A stretch of 64,000 nucleotides of DNA from Rugalucina vietnamica (lineage: Eukaryota > Mollusca > Bivalvia > Lucinida > Lucinidae), in contig OZ024869.1 in assembly GCA_964017185.1 (NCBI GenBank), positions 58,120,761-58,184,760 of the forward strand. The letters run 5' to 3'. Made by a program: the position numbers and the translations under genes. The notes below the pieces were generated by a model, which was not told where the DNA came from, ran no database searches, and saw nothing but the letters and a program-made list of their open reading frames with translations. This document shows positions 35,549 through 44,839 of this stretch, one piece after another. The first letter of the stretch is position 1. The number at the start of each line of letters is the position of its first letter.

Positions 35549-37306
35549 CATAAAATTTTAACAATATGGCTGCCTCGATCAACAATTTTTTCGAAAGTGA
35601 CGCTCAAAATTGAAAGTTGTCCAAGCGGGACAACACTGTGATCTGATTGGTCCTTACATGATGTAAACAATTCCTGATTGGATAACATTTAAAATGTCCG
35701 TTACAAAACAAAGCACGCATAAATATTTAAAACTGATTGGTTCTCATAGGTCATGTGACCTTGAAAAAAGGAAATTTGGGAAAATTTTACTTTTCTTATA
35801 TATCTATTAAAATTTGAAATGATGCCTACAAGGAAATCTTGATAAAAATAAAAGCAATAAAATATTTTTAGCTCGCCTGCACGAAGTGCATAGAGCTATT
35901 GTAGTCACCTCGGTCGTGCGCGTTTACGTTTACGTTTACGTGTGCGTCCGCGTCACACTTTCGGTTAAAGTTTTTTAAAAGTCTATATCTCTTGACCATG
36001 TTGATGGATCAAGTTGATACTTTGCATGTTGCTAGATATTGGTCTGAAGTTTTACGCAGTACCATCATGACCCACCCTGGGTGACCTTGAGGTCAAGGTC
36101 ACAGACTTAGAAATTTTGTGTTTAAGTTTTTTGTTAAAGTTTTTTAAAAGTCTATATCTCTTGACCATGTTGATGGATCAAGTTGATACTTTGCATGTTG
36201 CTAGATATTGGTCTGAAGTTTTACGCAGTGCCATCATGACCCACCCTGGGTGACCTTGAGGTCAAGGTCACAGACTTAGAAATTTTGTGTTTAAGTTTTT
36301 GGTTAATGTTTTTGTAAGTCTATATCTCTTGACCATATTGATGGATTGAGTTGATACTTTGCATGTTGCTAGATGTTGGTCTGAAGTTTTACGCAGTACC
36401 ATCATGACCCACCCTGGGTGCCTTGAGGTCAAGGTCACAGACTTAGAAATTTTGTGCTTAAGTTTTTGGTTAAAGATTTTGTAAGTCTATATCTCTTGAC
36501 CATATTGATGGATTGAGTTGATACTTTGCATGTTGCTAGATATTGGTCTGAAGTTTTATGCAGTACCATCATGACCCACTCTTGGTGACCTTGAGGTCAA
36601 GGTCACAGACTTAGAAATTTTGTGTTTAAGTTTTTGATTTAAGTTTTTGTAAGTCTATATCTCTTGACCATGTTGATTGATCGAGTTGATACTTTGCATG
36701 TTGGTAGATATTGGTCTGAAGTTTTATGCAGTACCATCATGACCTACCCTGGGTGACTTTGAGGTCAAGGTCACAGACTTAGAAATTTTGTGTTAAATTT
36801 TTTGGTTAAAGACTAAATCTCTTGAACATCATGTTGATGGATAAAGTTGATACTTGCATGTTGATAGATATTGGTCTCGGGTTTTATGCTGTACATCACA
36901 ACTCACCTGGATGACCTTGAGGTCAGGGTCACGGACTTGGAAGTTTTGTGTTTAAGTTTTGGTTAATGTTTTTATAAGTCTATATCTCTTGAACATGTAG
37001 ATTGATCAAGTTGATACTTTGCATTGGTCTGAAGTTTTATGTTGTACCATCATGACCCACCTGAGTGACCTTGAGGTCAAGGTCATGGGTCATAGATTTT
37101 AACAGATGTAGTGACAAAGCACAAGTCAGGCGAGCTACGCTGTCCTGCGACAGCTCTTATTCCATCATGGAAAAACAAGTAAAAAGAACTTTCACGAGAT
37201 GGTGAGGTCACATGACATAAGAATGCCATTACCCCAGGTGGGTGGGGTAATGTAAACAAACATGCTAAATGAATTTAAAAACAGATTAATGACCATAATC
37301 TTATTA
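35549..37306 (-). repeat. Terminal direct repeat of the DIRS-order element (upstream copy, interrupted)
   Basis: The segments 35549-35867 and 37160-37306 together match the 466-bp repeat at 30276-30741. The gap between them is exactly one family B element. Confidence 0.88.
35868..37159 (+). mobile_element. Family B Helentron-like element, copy 2, with a defined empty site
   Basis: The 5' end is TTAGCTCGCCTGCACGAAGT with hairpin, then a TACGTTTACGTTTACGTGTG and GCGTCC microsatellite. About seven tandem ~170-bp modules follow (GATACTTTGCATGTTG, GGTCTGAAGTTTTA), each with TGACCTTGAGGTCAAGGTCA or close. The 3' end is CAGGCGAGC, GCTGTCCTGCGACAGC, CTCTTA. The uninterrupted copy of the target reads AATATTTTTCCATCATGG. 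Here three Ts lie to the left and two to the right, so insertion was between T and T with no duplication. It postdates the DIRS-order insertion. Confidence 0.9.
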
Positions 37307-37508
37307 GCAATAAAAAATCTCAAACCAGACATCACTCGCATGGAATCCCCGACCCGCTGTTTTGCAAATTGAGTTGCAAAACTGTCTTACAACATTCATA
37401 TGAATGTCGTGTGAATACTTAGCCACCAACTATTTGCAAAAGAAATGTTAACAGTTCAATAATGCACAACACCAACACGAATAAATGTCCAGATTTATGT
37501 AACCCAAC

Positions 37509-37532
37509 GTTTCGCCATCTTGGCTTCTTCAG
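37509..37532 (-). ncRNA. Hammerhead-ribozyme-like core in the Penelope-like element
   Basis: On the minus strand the order is CTGAAGA, a short GCC-AAGAT-GGC stem, then GAAAC. This corresponds to the CUGANGA / stem II / GAAA core. Hammerheads are known in Penelope-like elements, often as minimal forms with a tiny stem III. Stem I pairing here looks weak and there is an extra A before stem II, so activity is doubtful. Confidence 0.4.
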
Positions 37533-37799
37533 GGATATAAATAAACAAGTATATGACGTCGCGCACCGTAAAACGCAATGTGTGACAGCGCGCCACGTCA
37601 GATACGTTATGACGGAAACTAGCGGAAAAAATACAATGTGACAGGGGCATAAAAAGCCCTGTATATGTGAACGTAGCAATTAAGCGAATGTTAGAAGTAT
37701 TATAGTGAGAAAACTATTGGATCGAAAATGATACAATTATTCCTATAAGATCGTTACACAAAAAAATAATAATAGGAACAAACAATAGCTGCTTAACTG

Positions 37800-38277
37800 C
37801 TACTCAACATTGTACAACAATTTGGAATTCATGCCTTTTGGGTACATTGTTTCGAGTTTATGTATCCAATAAGTTTCCTTACACAGGCGAGTCATTTCAT
37901 CATTAACAACATCAATAGGAAGGAAACTGAAATCTGCAATGGAATGTGAATCTGAATTGAAATGTAAAGCAACGTTTGTTGTATAACCCTCACTGTCATA
38001 ATTATTTATGTCAAATCTATGGCTATTCATACGTTTGGAAACTTGTTGATTAGTTTGACCAACGTATTGCTTATTGCAACGTTTACATTCAATCAGATAA
38101 ATAACATTTTGTGACGTACAATCTGTAGAAAACCGTAGATTGAACGAGTTTTGAGTACAGGTGCTTGTAAAAACATCAGCTTTAATGATATTTTTGCAAT
38201 GAGAACATCTCCGTCTGTCACATGCCTGAGAAAAATGACTGGTTTTATCTTTAAATGCAGCTACCTTTTTGGGACTA
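37800..38277 (-). CDS. GIY-YIG endonuclease domain of the Penelope-like element
   Basis: The minus-strand frame ends at a TAG at 37800-37802. It holds a Cys-rich linker (CDRRRCSHCKN), then VIYLIECKRCNKQYVGQT, the GIY-YIG core in its Penelope form (VIYLIxC...YVGQT). It continues with a conserved RMNSHRFDI, VALHFNSDSHSIADFSFLPI and KETYWIHKLETMYPKGMN. The final Trp-Ile-His-Lys-Leu/Leu-Asn block is diagnostic. It nicks target DNA for primed reverse transcription. The upstream side is cut off by the inserted element at ~38278. No stop occurs in the visible part. Confidence 0.85.
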
Positions 38278-39813
38278 TGGAGGTATTTTGAAAAATTTTG
38301 GAGTTACGGCTCCAGTTTAATTGGATTATCAAATTTTACATTGTTTATGTAATTGCTGTTACATATATTTAAAGAAAATTTTTCAATTATACATGGTTCA
38401 TGGTCCCAAAAAGAATTCTTCTTATTTTTACTGCAGTGCAGTGTTTACTGGGCAGCAAGTAGCAGGTATGCAGATACCTGGATCATGCTGCACAGTGATA
38501 TATAAGGTAACAATTTAATAGAGAGATTAGAATTTAATCTTGTTTTAAATTGAAAACGTGATTGTTTATTTACATTTTTATCCCCCTTTGCTCTCGTTGA
38601 ATCTCACGGGCGCTGCACTTGTTTGGGGGTATTATTGCTTTTTAGACAAAGTCAATTCGTTTCATGTCACCCCAAACAAGCCTGCTTCTTCTGATTGGTT
38701 TCCCTTCTTGTTGCCATGACACTTTAGATAATTCCCAGATTTGGAAGGGGCGACATTATTAGCGCCCCCTTGTGTTTTGCACACGTCCCTTATCTATATC
38801 ACACGACCCATTCCAGGAATGGCAAGCTCCAAGGTCCCAGCCAATCAGATGGTTTGGCGCCAATAAACCAACCAATGAGGGTAGACCTGATAAGCCCGCT
38901 GGCTCGAATTAAGTATTTCCTGGCACTTTCAAATTTGCGATGCTTGGAGCTAGATCTATGCATTGTGCCAATCACGAATTTTACCCGCCCTCCCAAGCCC
39001 AATCTTTACATGTATGTAAATATGTAAATAATGTAGTTTTAGAATTTTTAGTGTAGTGTTTTGAACCATGTTGAGTTTGCAATTCTGTTTCATTACTTGC
39101 ATTAAGGCATTCTGTCTTCAGGGGCAAATTCATTTGTTGTTTGAGTAGTTACATATTATTCTATTCAATATGCGGCCCCATATGTGGACCATTGACATTG
39201 CTTTCATGAAAATCAATCCACGAGAACTGCAAAACATGTGTGTTAATTTGTTCTACATAAGTGAATAATGCCAGGAGACATTTATGATTTAGTGTTAATT
39301 GTGTGATTATACAGTGATACCCTTAGGGAAACATTATAGTAACACTTATTTGGTGCTCTTATATACCCTTCGAGTGACATATTGGTATACATGTGTGTGT
39401 AGTACATAAGAAGCTACACTGTGCCACCTATATATGGAAGTGACTCTAGTGGATTCGTTGGACACTCCTTCTGTGCTAATGGACACAAATGTAGGATTTC
39501 ATCCATGGACCTAGTGACTAACAGTTATACATATATAGAACTTTAAATGTATACTTAGAGATGACATTAAATTCACATGGAGGTATTTTGAAAAATTTTG
39601 GAGTTACGGCTCCAGTTTAATTGGATTATCAAATTTTACATTGTTTATGTAATTGCTGTTACATATATTTAAAGAAAATTTTTCAATTATACATGGTTCA
39701 TGGTCCCAAAAAGAATTCTTCTTATTTTTACTGCAGTGCAGTGTTTACTGGGCAGCAAGTAGCAGGTATGCAGATACCTGGATCATGCTGCACAGTGATA
39801 TATAAGGTAACAA
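38261..39813. mobile_element. Insertion with 240-bp identical direct repeats, LTR-like non-autonomous element
   Basis: About 240 bp starting ATGGAGGTATTTTGAAAAAT at 38278 recurs at 39578 with an exact offset of 1300 and no differences seen. The block lies inside the Penelope-like element, and TTTAAATGCAG is found at both outer edges (38250-38260 and 39814-39824), which fits an 11-bp target duplication. The ~1.06-kb interior has no coding capacity that I recognise; it includes several CCAAT motifs near 38840-38980. It could be a very young TRIM-like element or a tandem duplication. The repeats contain the hairpin CAGGTATGCAGATACCTG. Confidence 0.6.
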
Positions 39814-39824
39814 TTTAAATGCAG

Positions 39825-40102
39825 AATGAACCAAAAAGTCTCGCAAATTCCTAGGTCTTTTATAAGCCAAAATAGGCTTATATTCGTGCACATATTTTAC
39901 GCTGTCTTTGCGTGAGAGTTGCAACAAATCCCAGTATTTATTTAATATAAGACCTATATTAGGTAGAGAGGGGTTATATTCTACCACGAAAGGAATAATT
40001 TTTTTGTTACGACTTTTCTCGGAAGATTGGAGTGCCTGTTCTTGTGATAATGAAGAGACTTGATCAAGAGCATGATCAACAACATTTACGGGATAATTTC
40101 GT

Positions 40103-40109
<7 letters not shown>
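39825..40109 (-). CDS. Penelope-like element, region downstream of the RT core
   Basis: The frame reads ERNYPVNVVDHALDQV, then KKIIPFVVEYNPSLPNIGLI, NKYWDLLQLS and AYKRPRNLRDFLVHSAF. The run P-F-V-x-x-Y-N-P-x-L-P, W-x-L-L and R-N-L-R-D-x-L-V is characteristic of the segment between RT and GIY-YIG in Penelope-like proteins. It starts abruptly at the homopolymer at 40107-40152, where an apparent poly-Lys reading is an artefact. This is a fragment only. Confidence 0.75.

Positions 40110-40152
<43 letters not shown>
40107..40152 (+). repeat. Poly(T) run of 46 bases
   Basis: An uninterrupted T tract at the truncated edge of the Penelope-like element, directly next to the right target duplication. 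It could also be affected by sequencing error. Confidence 0.9.
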
Positions 40153-40154
<2 letters not shown>

Positions 40155-40166
40155 AAAAGAAATGTT

Positions 40167-41379
40167 CAAAGATTTCTGCGACAAAACATTTAGAAGCCGG
40201 TCGCAAGTTATCGCAAATAGATCTGCTACCCAACAGTTGTACAAGTGTCACAATTCTGTCACCGCCAAATCTTTGTGAATTCACAATGCAGTTAATATGC
40301 CACACCCCCATGAATGTTGTATGAATGTCACACTCACATAACAGTCTTGAGTGAAAAAATGTGCAAACAACTCATGACTACTTATCTGGTGAGAAAATAA
40401 AACTAAGCGACATTCGTGTGAATGTCGTGAGACAACCTCAGGAATATCTTGCGCTAAACAATATCCATGGGAACTTTGAGGGACACTTTAATGATTGTTG
40501 TACAAGTATCTTGCGACTTTCACTTGGCATTTGTGAGACATTTTGTAAAATCAGGCCGAAATTCACAAAATTTTTATATATTGCATAAATTTCCTTTCAG
40601 TGAGACTGCAACGTGAAAATTGCATTATTAAATCTTTGTCCAAGAGGTCTGGTCTCCACTTGTTGCATTCCAGAGAGATATGGGCTTTACCCATGCATTA
40701 GTAGTGTTTTCCTGCAGTTGAATTTGCTGCAATAATTTGTATTCTTTGGATTTATTTGTTATCAGTGACAGTGAGGTTTCATTTGAACCATTATTAAACC
40801 ATTATTAAACTGCGAGGGAGTGCCTCAGCATCAGGTTGTTTGCAAAATGCTTTGTTGTTATGCCAGGTTTGGAGACTAGGTACCTTGGACTTGGCATATT
40901 GAGCACAGCATAGTCTCCAGCCTCGTCACAGAATGTCTTTGTCACCCGTTTGTCCTGGAAAATTGTCATGGGACCTCGGTTTATAGTCTCATCCAAAAAA
41001 CTGTAGAAGCCGGCTATTGATCCCTGTTTTACAAGTTGAGTAGCTAAACAACTACATGTTTATGTACACCACAGAGGCTTCTCATCAGTTTTTATGTACC
41101 CTTGATGTGAGCCCATAATTTTGAGCTTGTAATTTATAGACAGGCACTTACAGTCAAAGACCAGGACAAGGCCATCAACAAACCAAAACTGACAGATAAT
41201 GTTTGGGAAGATCAATTATGTAGACTTTACTGGGGGATACAATAACTTGAAGGTTGCAAAGGCAATCGTAAAGACAATTAGAAACCACCTTCATGGTGAC
41301 TTTCCCTCTCCCTCTTAAGTGTTACACCCTGCTACTGAACCTGTTTTGACCCTAGGTCTTTGAACTGCAGACTTGAAAT
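40167..41379. other. Interior of the large TIR element, no gene recognised
   Basis: This appears to be native sequence of the 15.7-kb composite. It has repeated ATGAATGT/ACATTCA phrases near 40310-40430, also seen at 37395-37412. A short minus-strand ORF at 40805-40996 has no recognised motif. Confidence 0.45.
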
Positions 41380-41710
41380 TGTCCTATAGTCATTTGTTTT
41401 CTATGAAAGCCAATTCCATGTTTCTGTTTGTGAAGACATGTTCCTGTTTGGAGGTGTCATGTTTGGAGGTCCCAAAGAGGGCACTATAATGCTACCATTG
41501 TGGAGTACGACAAACTGGGTTATGGCTCAATCATGTTGTTGGATGAGATAGCTTTTAACGGGTGCTCAGACTTGAACAGGGTAGCTGGTGGCAGTCTAAC
41601 AGTGTTAATTTACACAAGATATTGGATCCAATTGTGAGATCATGTCGTTGTGCAATGGGTTGTAATGCAAACCATCACACTGTTCATGTTGTCATTGAAA
41701 TGGACAGGTC
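41380..41710 (+). pseudogene. Decayed Tc1/mariner-type transposase fragment
   Basis: Pieces in shifting frames recall the C-terminal DDE part of Tc1-like transposases: a GG-x-MFGG phrase near 41445, LDEI/GSLTV near 41540-41610, and AMGCN...NHHTVHVVIEMD near 41652-41705, which corresponds to the usual MGxNFxxMxDNARPHTA block. Several stops and frameshifts interrupt it. It is a relic inside the large TIR element, and the family assignment is tentative. Confidence 0.38.
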
Positions 41711-42092
41711 AGCCTGATCTTTGTGACCACCCTCCCCCCTCCTTCCAGAGTCTATCGGTAACATATTTTATTAAACTACATAGGGTGTTCAAAAAGTTTG
41801 CGTAAAAATGCTGTCATGTCCTTATTTTGTAAATTAGCTGAACTCATAAAAAGTAAAAATGCTGTCATGTCCTTATTTTGTAAATTAGCTGAACTCATAT
41901 AGTTATACAGACAAACATTATTTGTACATTTTGCTGCTCGGGCATGAATACAATTTTAACAGTGGTTGTTATGGAAAGCATACATCACTTACCAGCCCAC
42001 TTTTGATCATCTTTACAAAAAGTCGATGTTTTATAATGATGTTGCATTTGATAGTTTACTATGCTATATTCACCAAATTTTGTATGAGTAAA

Positions 42093-43379
42093 CAGTGATG
42101 TAGATAATTATTTTTCACAATGCGTACTGTGCGCATCAAACTGAATGTACAGTGTGTACCGACAATACAACCGTGTACATGTTTTTTCAAGAGTTACATA
42201 GAGGATATTTAATTTTTTGAGGTGAATACCAAATATATTTCATCGAGTGAGTTGAAAATTTAGATGTTTTCAAGTCACGAGATGAAATATATTTGGTATT
42301 TACCGATAAAAAGTAAATCTTCTTTTTATTTTATACAATACACGGGCATTCACAAAGCAGGCGGTGAAAATGCAAAAACCAAAAATTTTTGAAAACACAA
42401 ATAATTTTGGTACCACATTGTTCCTAACGTTCTGACTAAGAAAATGAATACCCACACTTTATGTTTTTGTTCGTAAATAACGGAGTTATAGGCATTTGAA
42501 TTTCTGAAGTGAGGCACATTTAATGACGTCAAGTGAATGGAAACGTCAGAAGTAATCCAAATTCTACAGTGAAAATATCGGCTGATATCAATCACTAGTG
42601 AAAATATCAATTCTGCAGTGAAAATATCACTTTTTTTTTTTTTATCTATTTTTGATATACATTAATTTCACTGCTAAGTATAAAATAAATTCTTATTCTA
42701 ACCTCTCATCAAGAATCGAATTTTGAGATATGTGTACAGGTTTGGATAAGATCATTTACTCAAGTATGAAAATTCAAATAAGCTGGTTTATAATCCTGTA
42801 ATTACAGGTTATTCTATCATTTAGGCATGTAAAACCATATACATGTGTGTGACCCTGGCATAGATAATAAAAGAGAAAAGAATGAGGAAAATGATGAACT
42901 AGCATGGCTGTAGTAAATGGAATACATCAATTTTTAAATAGATGACAATGACCAGAAACCGCGTAAAAAATGCCTATTCTATAAACCAAATTGAAACACT
43001 ACCATTAAACTATGTGAATAAACCTATGGTAAACAATAATTTGTCTGACCAAGGCACTGGACAGAGAGCATGTATAAGGTTTTACTACGACAAATACATA
43101 AAATATATTACGTAAATATAGAACAATCAAAAGCTACATTAACATTGCACAATGTAACTACTTTTCAATTGATGGCAGAGCAGCCAAACAAAAAAAGTTG
43201 AAAACTTGTAGTTTTGTAACAATTTTAAAGGAATGATTTCTGATTAGGCATAAAACTGAAAGCTGTTTGCATACCGCTGATTTACTGCGTACATAGTACG
43301 CACAGCTCTCAATTTTTTATGCGTACAGAGCAAAAAATCATGCGTACATACACAGTATGCATCCTTATCTATTTCGCTG
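42093..43379. mobile_element. hAT-like non-autonomous TIR element, copy 2 of the TGCGTAC family
   Basis: It starts CAGTGATGTAGATAATTATT and ends ...TTATCTATTTCGCTG, with AGTAAA on both sides (42087-42092 and 43380-43385). It matches the copy at 10218-10984 along its length, including ACCGTGTACATG, GGTTATTCTATCATTTAGGC and the TGCGTACAGAGC block. It is longer because of a ~500-bp insert at ~42190-42690. Confidence 0.75.
42190..42690. mobile_element. Foldback-type insert in the hAT-like copy
   Basis: This stretch is absent from the sister copy at 10218-10984. It contains a 26-bp inverted pair (AATACCAAATATATTTCATC ... inverse at 42272-42300) and three copies of GTGAAAATATC near 42570-42630. 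Exact ends are not resolved. Confidence 0.5.
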
Positions 43380-44559
43380 AGTAAAGTTCAATTTGTTGGT
43401 GGTAAGCACATGACATCATGTAGGTGTATGACATCATTTATGCGTAATGCGGCCATATTGTTTAGTGAGCATGCCTAAAATGCATGGGAAACAGCCGTCT
43501 TCAATAAATTATGTATTTGAAATAGATATTAAAAGAAAGAAACACTGTTAAGAGCAAACTCATATGGCGACAAGGAAATTAAGAAAACGGCAATCTGCAA
43601 TTAATATGCATGATTTATAGATGGCCAAAAAACGTCTATGTCGACTCAAGCAGTGTAATGTCAAATAACATTAAAATGTCAAAAATGATCATCGTGATAG
43701 AAAAGAGTAGAAGTCGTGAAATATATATATCGAGCTGTAGTTTTGGCACAATTCACCACATTATACACAAAGAATTGACAATTAGATGCTTTAATATGCC
43801 AGATGGACTCCAAAACTGCTTAAGAGCTAGCAAACAGTAGGAAGGATGCGAATAGCATGACGTTGTTATGTCGTTTCTGGCCATCTAGAAATCATGCATA
43901 ACAATGTCATACTTGGGCCGGTTTTACTGTTGTAACCCAAGATACGCATAATATGTTAACAATATGTTAATTTACAAAACATACAGACAGTGTGAATTTC
44001 CCATGAAAATTAAGAATTTGGCAGCACTTTTCCGCTAACCTTTTGAATGCCCCTCGTATTACCATAATATTACATCATTTGTATATGGTTCAAAAATTGA
44101 GCATAAAATGAAAGAAAATTTACATTACTTGTGAAAATCTTACTGCTTGATGTGAATTATCAGCCTAAAGATTGTATAAAGTGATACAATTACTTGGTGC
44201 CACATGCCTTGATGGTGGGTTGTGCTACCACAGCAGACCTTAGTCTGGATCCCGCCCTTGCATTAATTTCTCCAAACGAAGCCTTTGATCTGGATATTTA
44301 GAATTAAAAGCCTGCCTTAAACCATGTTTACTTACTTGTTTCTTTTCGCTTCATTATTGTTCAAAGCTTCAAGAATTTAAATGCGAAGTAGCTTCTGTGG
44401 CCATAAAGCCCATTTCATGCCTGAACTGATCAGATCCCCAAGAGAGTTTTTTTTGTGTTAATTATTAAATTGCTCAAAATAATGCCATTAACTCATCATC
44501 AGTGTAACTGTGATGTCATTTTGTATTACTTCCCTTCATATGTACATAAATACAGTGTA

Positions 44560-44839
44560 AAATTGAGTTACAACAGTTTTGCGCTGTAACCATTTACAAT
44601 AATGTATCAAGACAGTTCAGCACAAAAGGGTTGTAACTCGAGATACAACACTTTTGCGCTGTGCAAACCATTCATTTCAGTTACAACCATTCACCAAATA
44701 TCAAAGTATCTTGGAAAGTTTAAAAAATACAAGTAAAATAATTTTGCAGGTTATGTGTATGTGTTAGACAAATCAAAATGTGCAAAAAAGTGATTTTTGG
44801 AAAAATTGGTAGTTACAACACTTTTGCGCCGGGCCAACG
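44560..44839. repeat. Right subterminal palindrome array of the large TIR element
   Basis: Copies of the site at 44567 (AGTTACAACAGTTTTGCGCT), 44619-44662 (CAGCACAAAAGGGTTGTAAC then ATACAACACTTTTGCGCT, a palindrome) and the terminal AGTTACAACACTTTTGCGCC at 44811. It mirrors the left array. Confidence 0.75.

Larger units (their letters stand above)
30276..37306 (-). mobile_element. DIRS-order tyrosine-recombinase retrotransposon (direct-repeat, Ngaro/PAT-like layout)
   Basis: This minus-strand retroelement carries a gag-like region, reverse transcriptase with RNase H, and a tyrosine recombinase instead of a DDE integrase. It is flanked by 466-bp direct repeats with no target duplication, as is usual for this order. 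The two repeats differ at only about four positions (>99% identical), mostly C/T changes at CpG, so insertion was recent. It looks largely whole, with one large later insertion (a family B element at 35868-37159) in its upstream repeat. Whether the repeats are simple direct repeats or the split A/B repeats of Ngaro was not resolved. Confidence 0.85.
37450..40149 (-). mobile_element. Penelope-like element, 5'-truncated, with 17-bp target duplication
   Basis: Minus-strand sequence typical of a Penelope-like retroelement: the region after the RT core (39825-40109) and a GIY-YIG endonuclease (37800-38277). The 17-mer TTTGCAAAAGAAATGTT lies at 37433-37449 and 40150-40166 and is taken as the target duplication. 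The RT core is missing. At the truncated side there is a run of 46 T (plus strand). A second element with ~240-bp direct repeats interrupts it at 38261-39813. The 3' part contains a hammerhead-like motif at 37509-37532. Confidence 0.8.
41778..44058 (+). mobile_element. Mariner-like element remnant
   Basis: The left end, AGGGTGTTCAAAAAGTTTGC, pairs with the inverse of the right end, GAGGGGCATTCAAAAGGTTA. The similarity continues for ~50 bp (GTAAAAATGCTGTCATGTCC against GGAAAAGTGCTGCCAAATTC). Near the right end a plus-strand frame around 43735-43800 reads SFGTIHHIIHKELTIR, which matches the second helix-turn-helix of mariner transposases. The catalytic part is not visible between the ends, so most of the gene is deleted. 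A hAT-like element occupies 42093-43379. A ~50-bp tandem duplication of the left inner end lies at 41803-41900. Confidence 0.6.
29130..44839. mobile_element. 15.7-kb composite bounded by exact 29-bp terminal inverted repeats
   Basis: The left end begins CGTTGGCCCGGCGCAAAAGT at 29130 and runs to GTTGTAACT. The right end at 44811-44839 is its exact 29-bp inverse. ATAG lies outside both ends (29126-29129 and 44840-44843), giving a 4-bp duplication, or TA with one extra base. Both terminal zones carry further copies of the motif GCGCAAAAGTGTTGTAACT in both orientations, and nothing similar occurs elsewhere in the window. Most of the inside is later insertions: the DIRS-order element, the Penelope-like element and the mariner/hAT pair. 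About 4-5 kb is native. No transposase was recognised, so the superfamily is unknown. Confidence 0.68.

Noticed and set aside
39745-40311. 188-codon minus-strand ORF with a poly-Lys run
   Set aside because: The reading passes through the poly(T) tract, the target duplication and the inserted element. Only the central Penelope-like part is meaningful.
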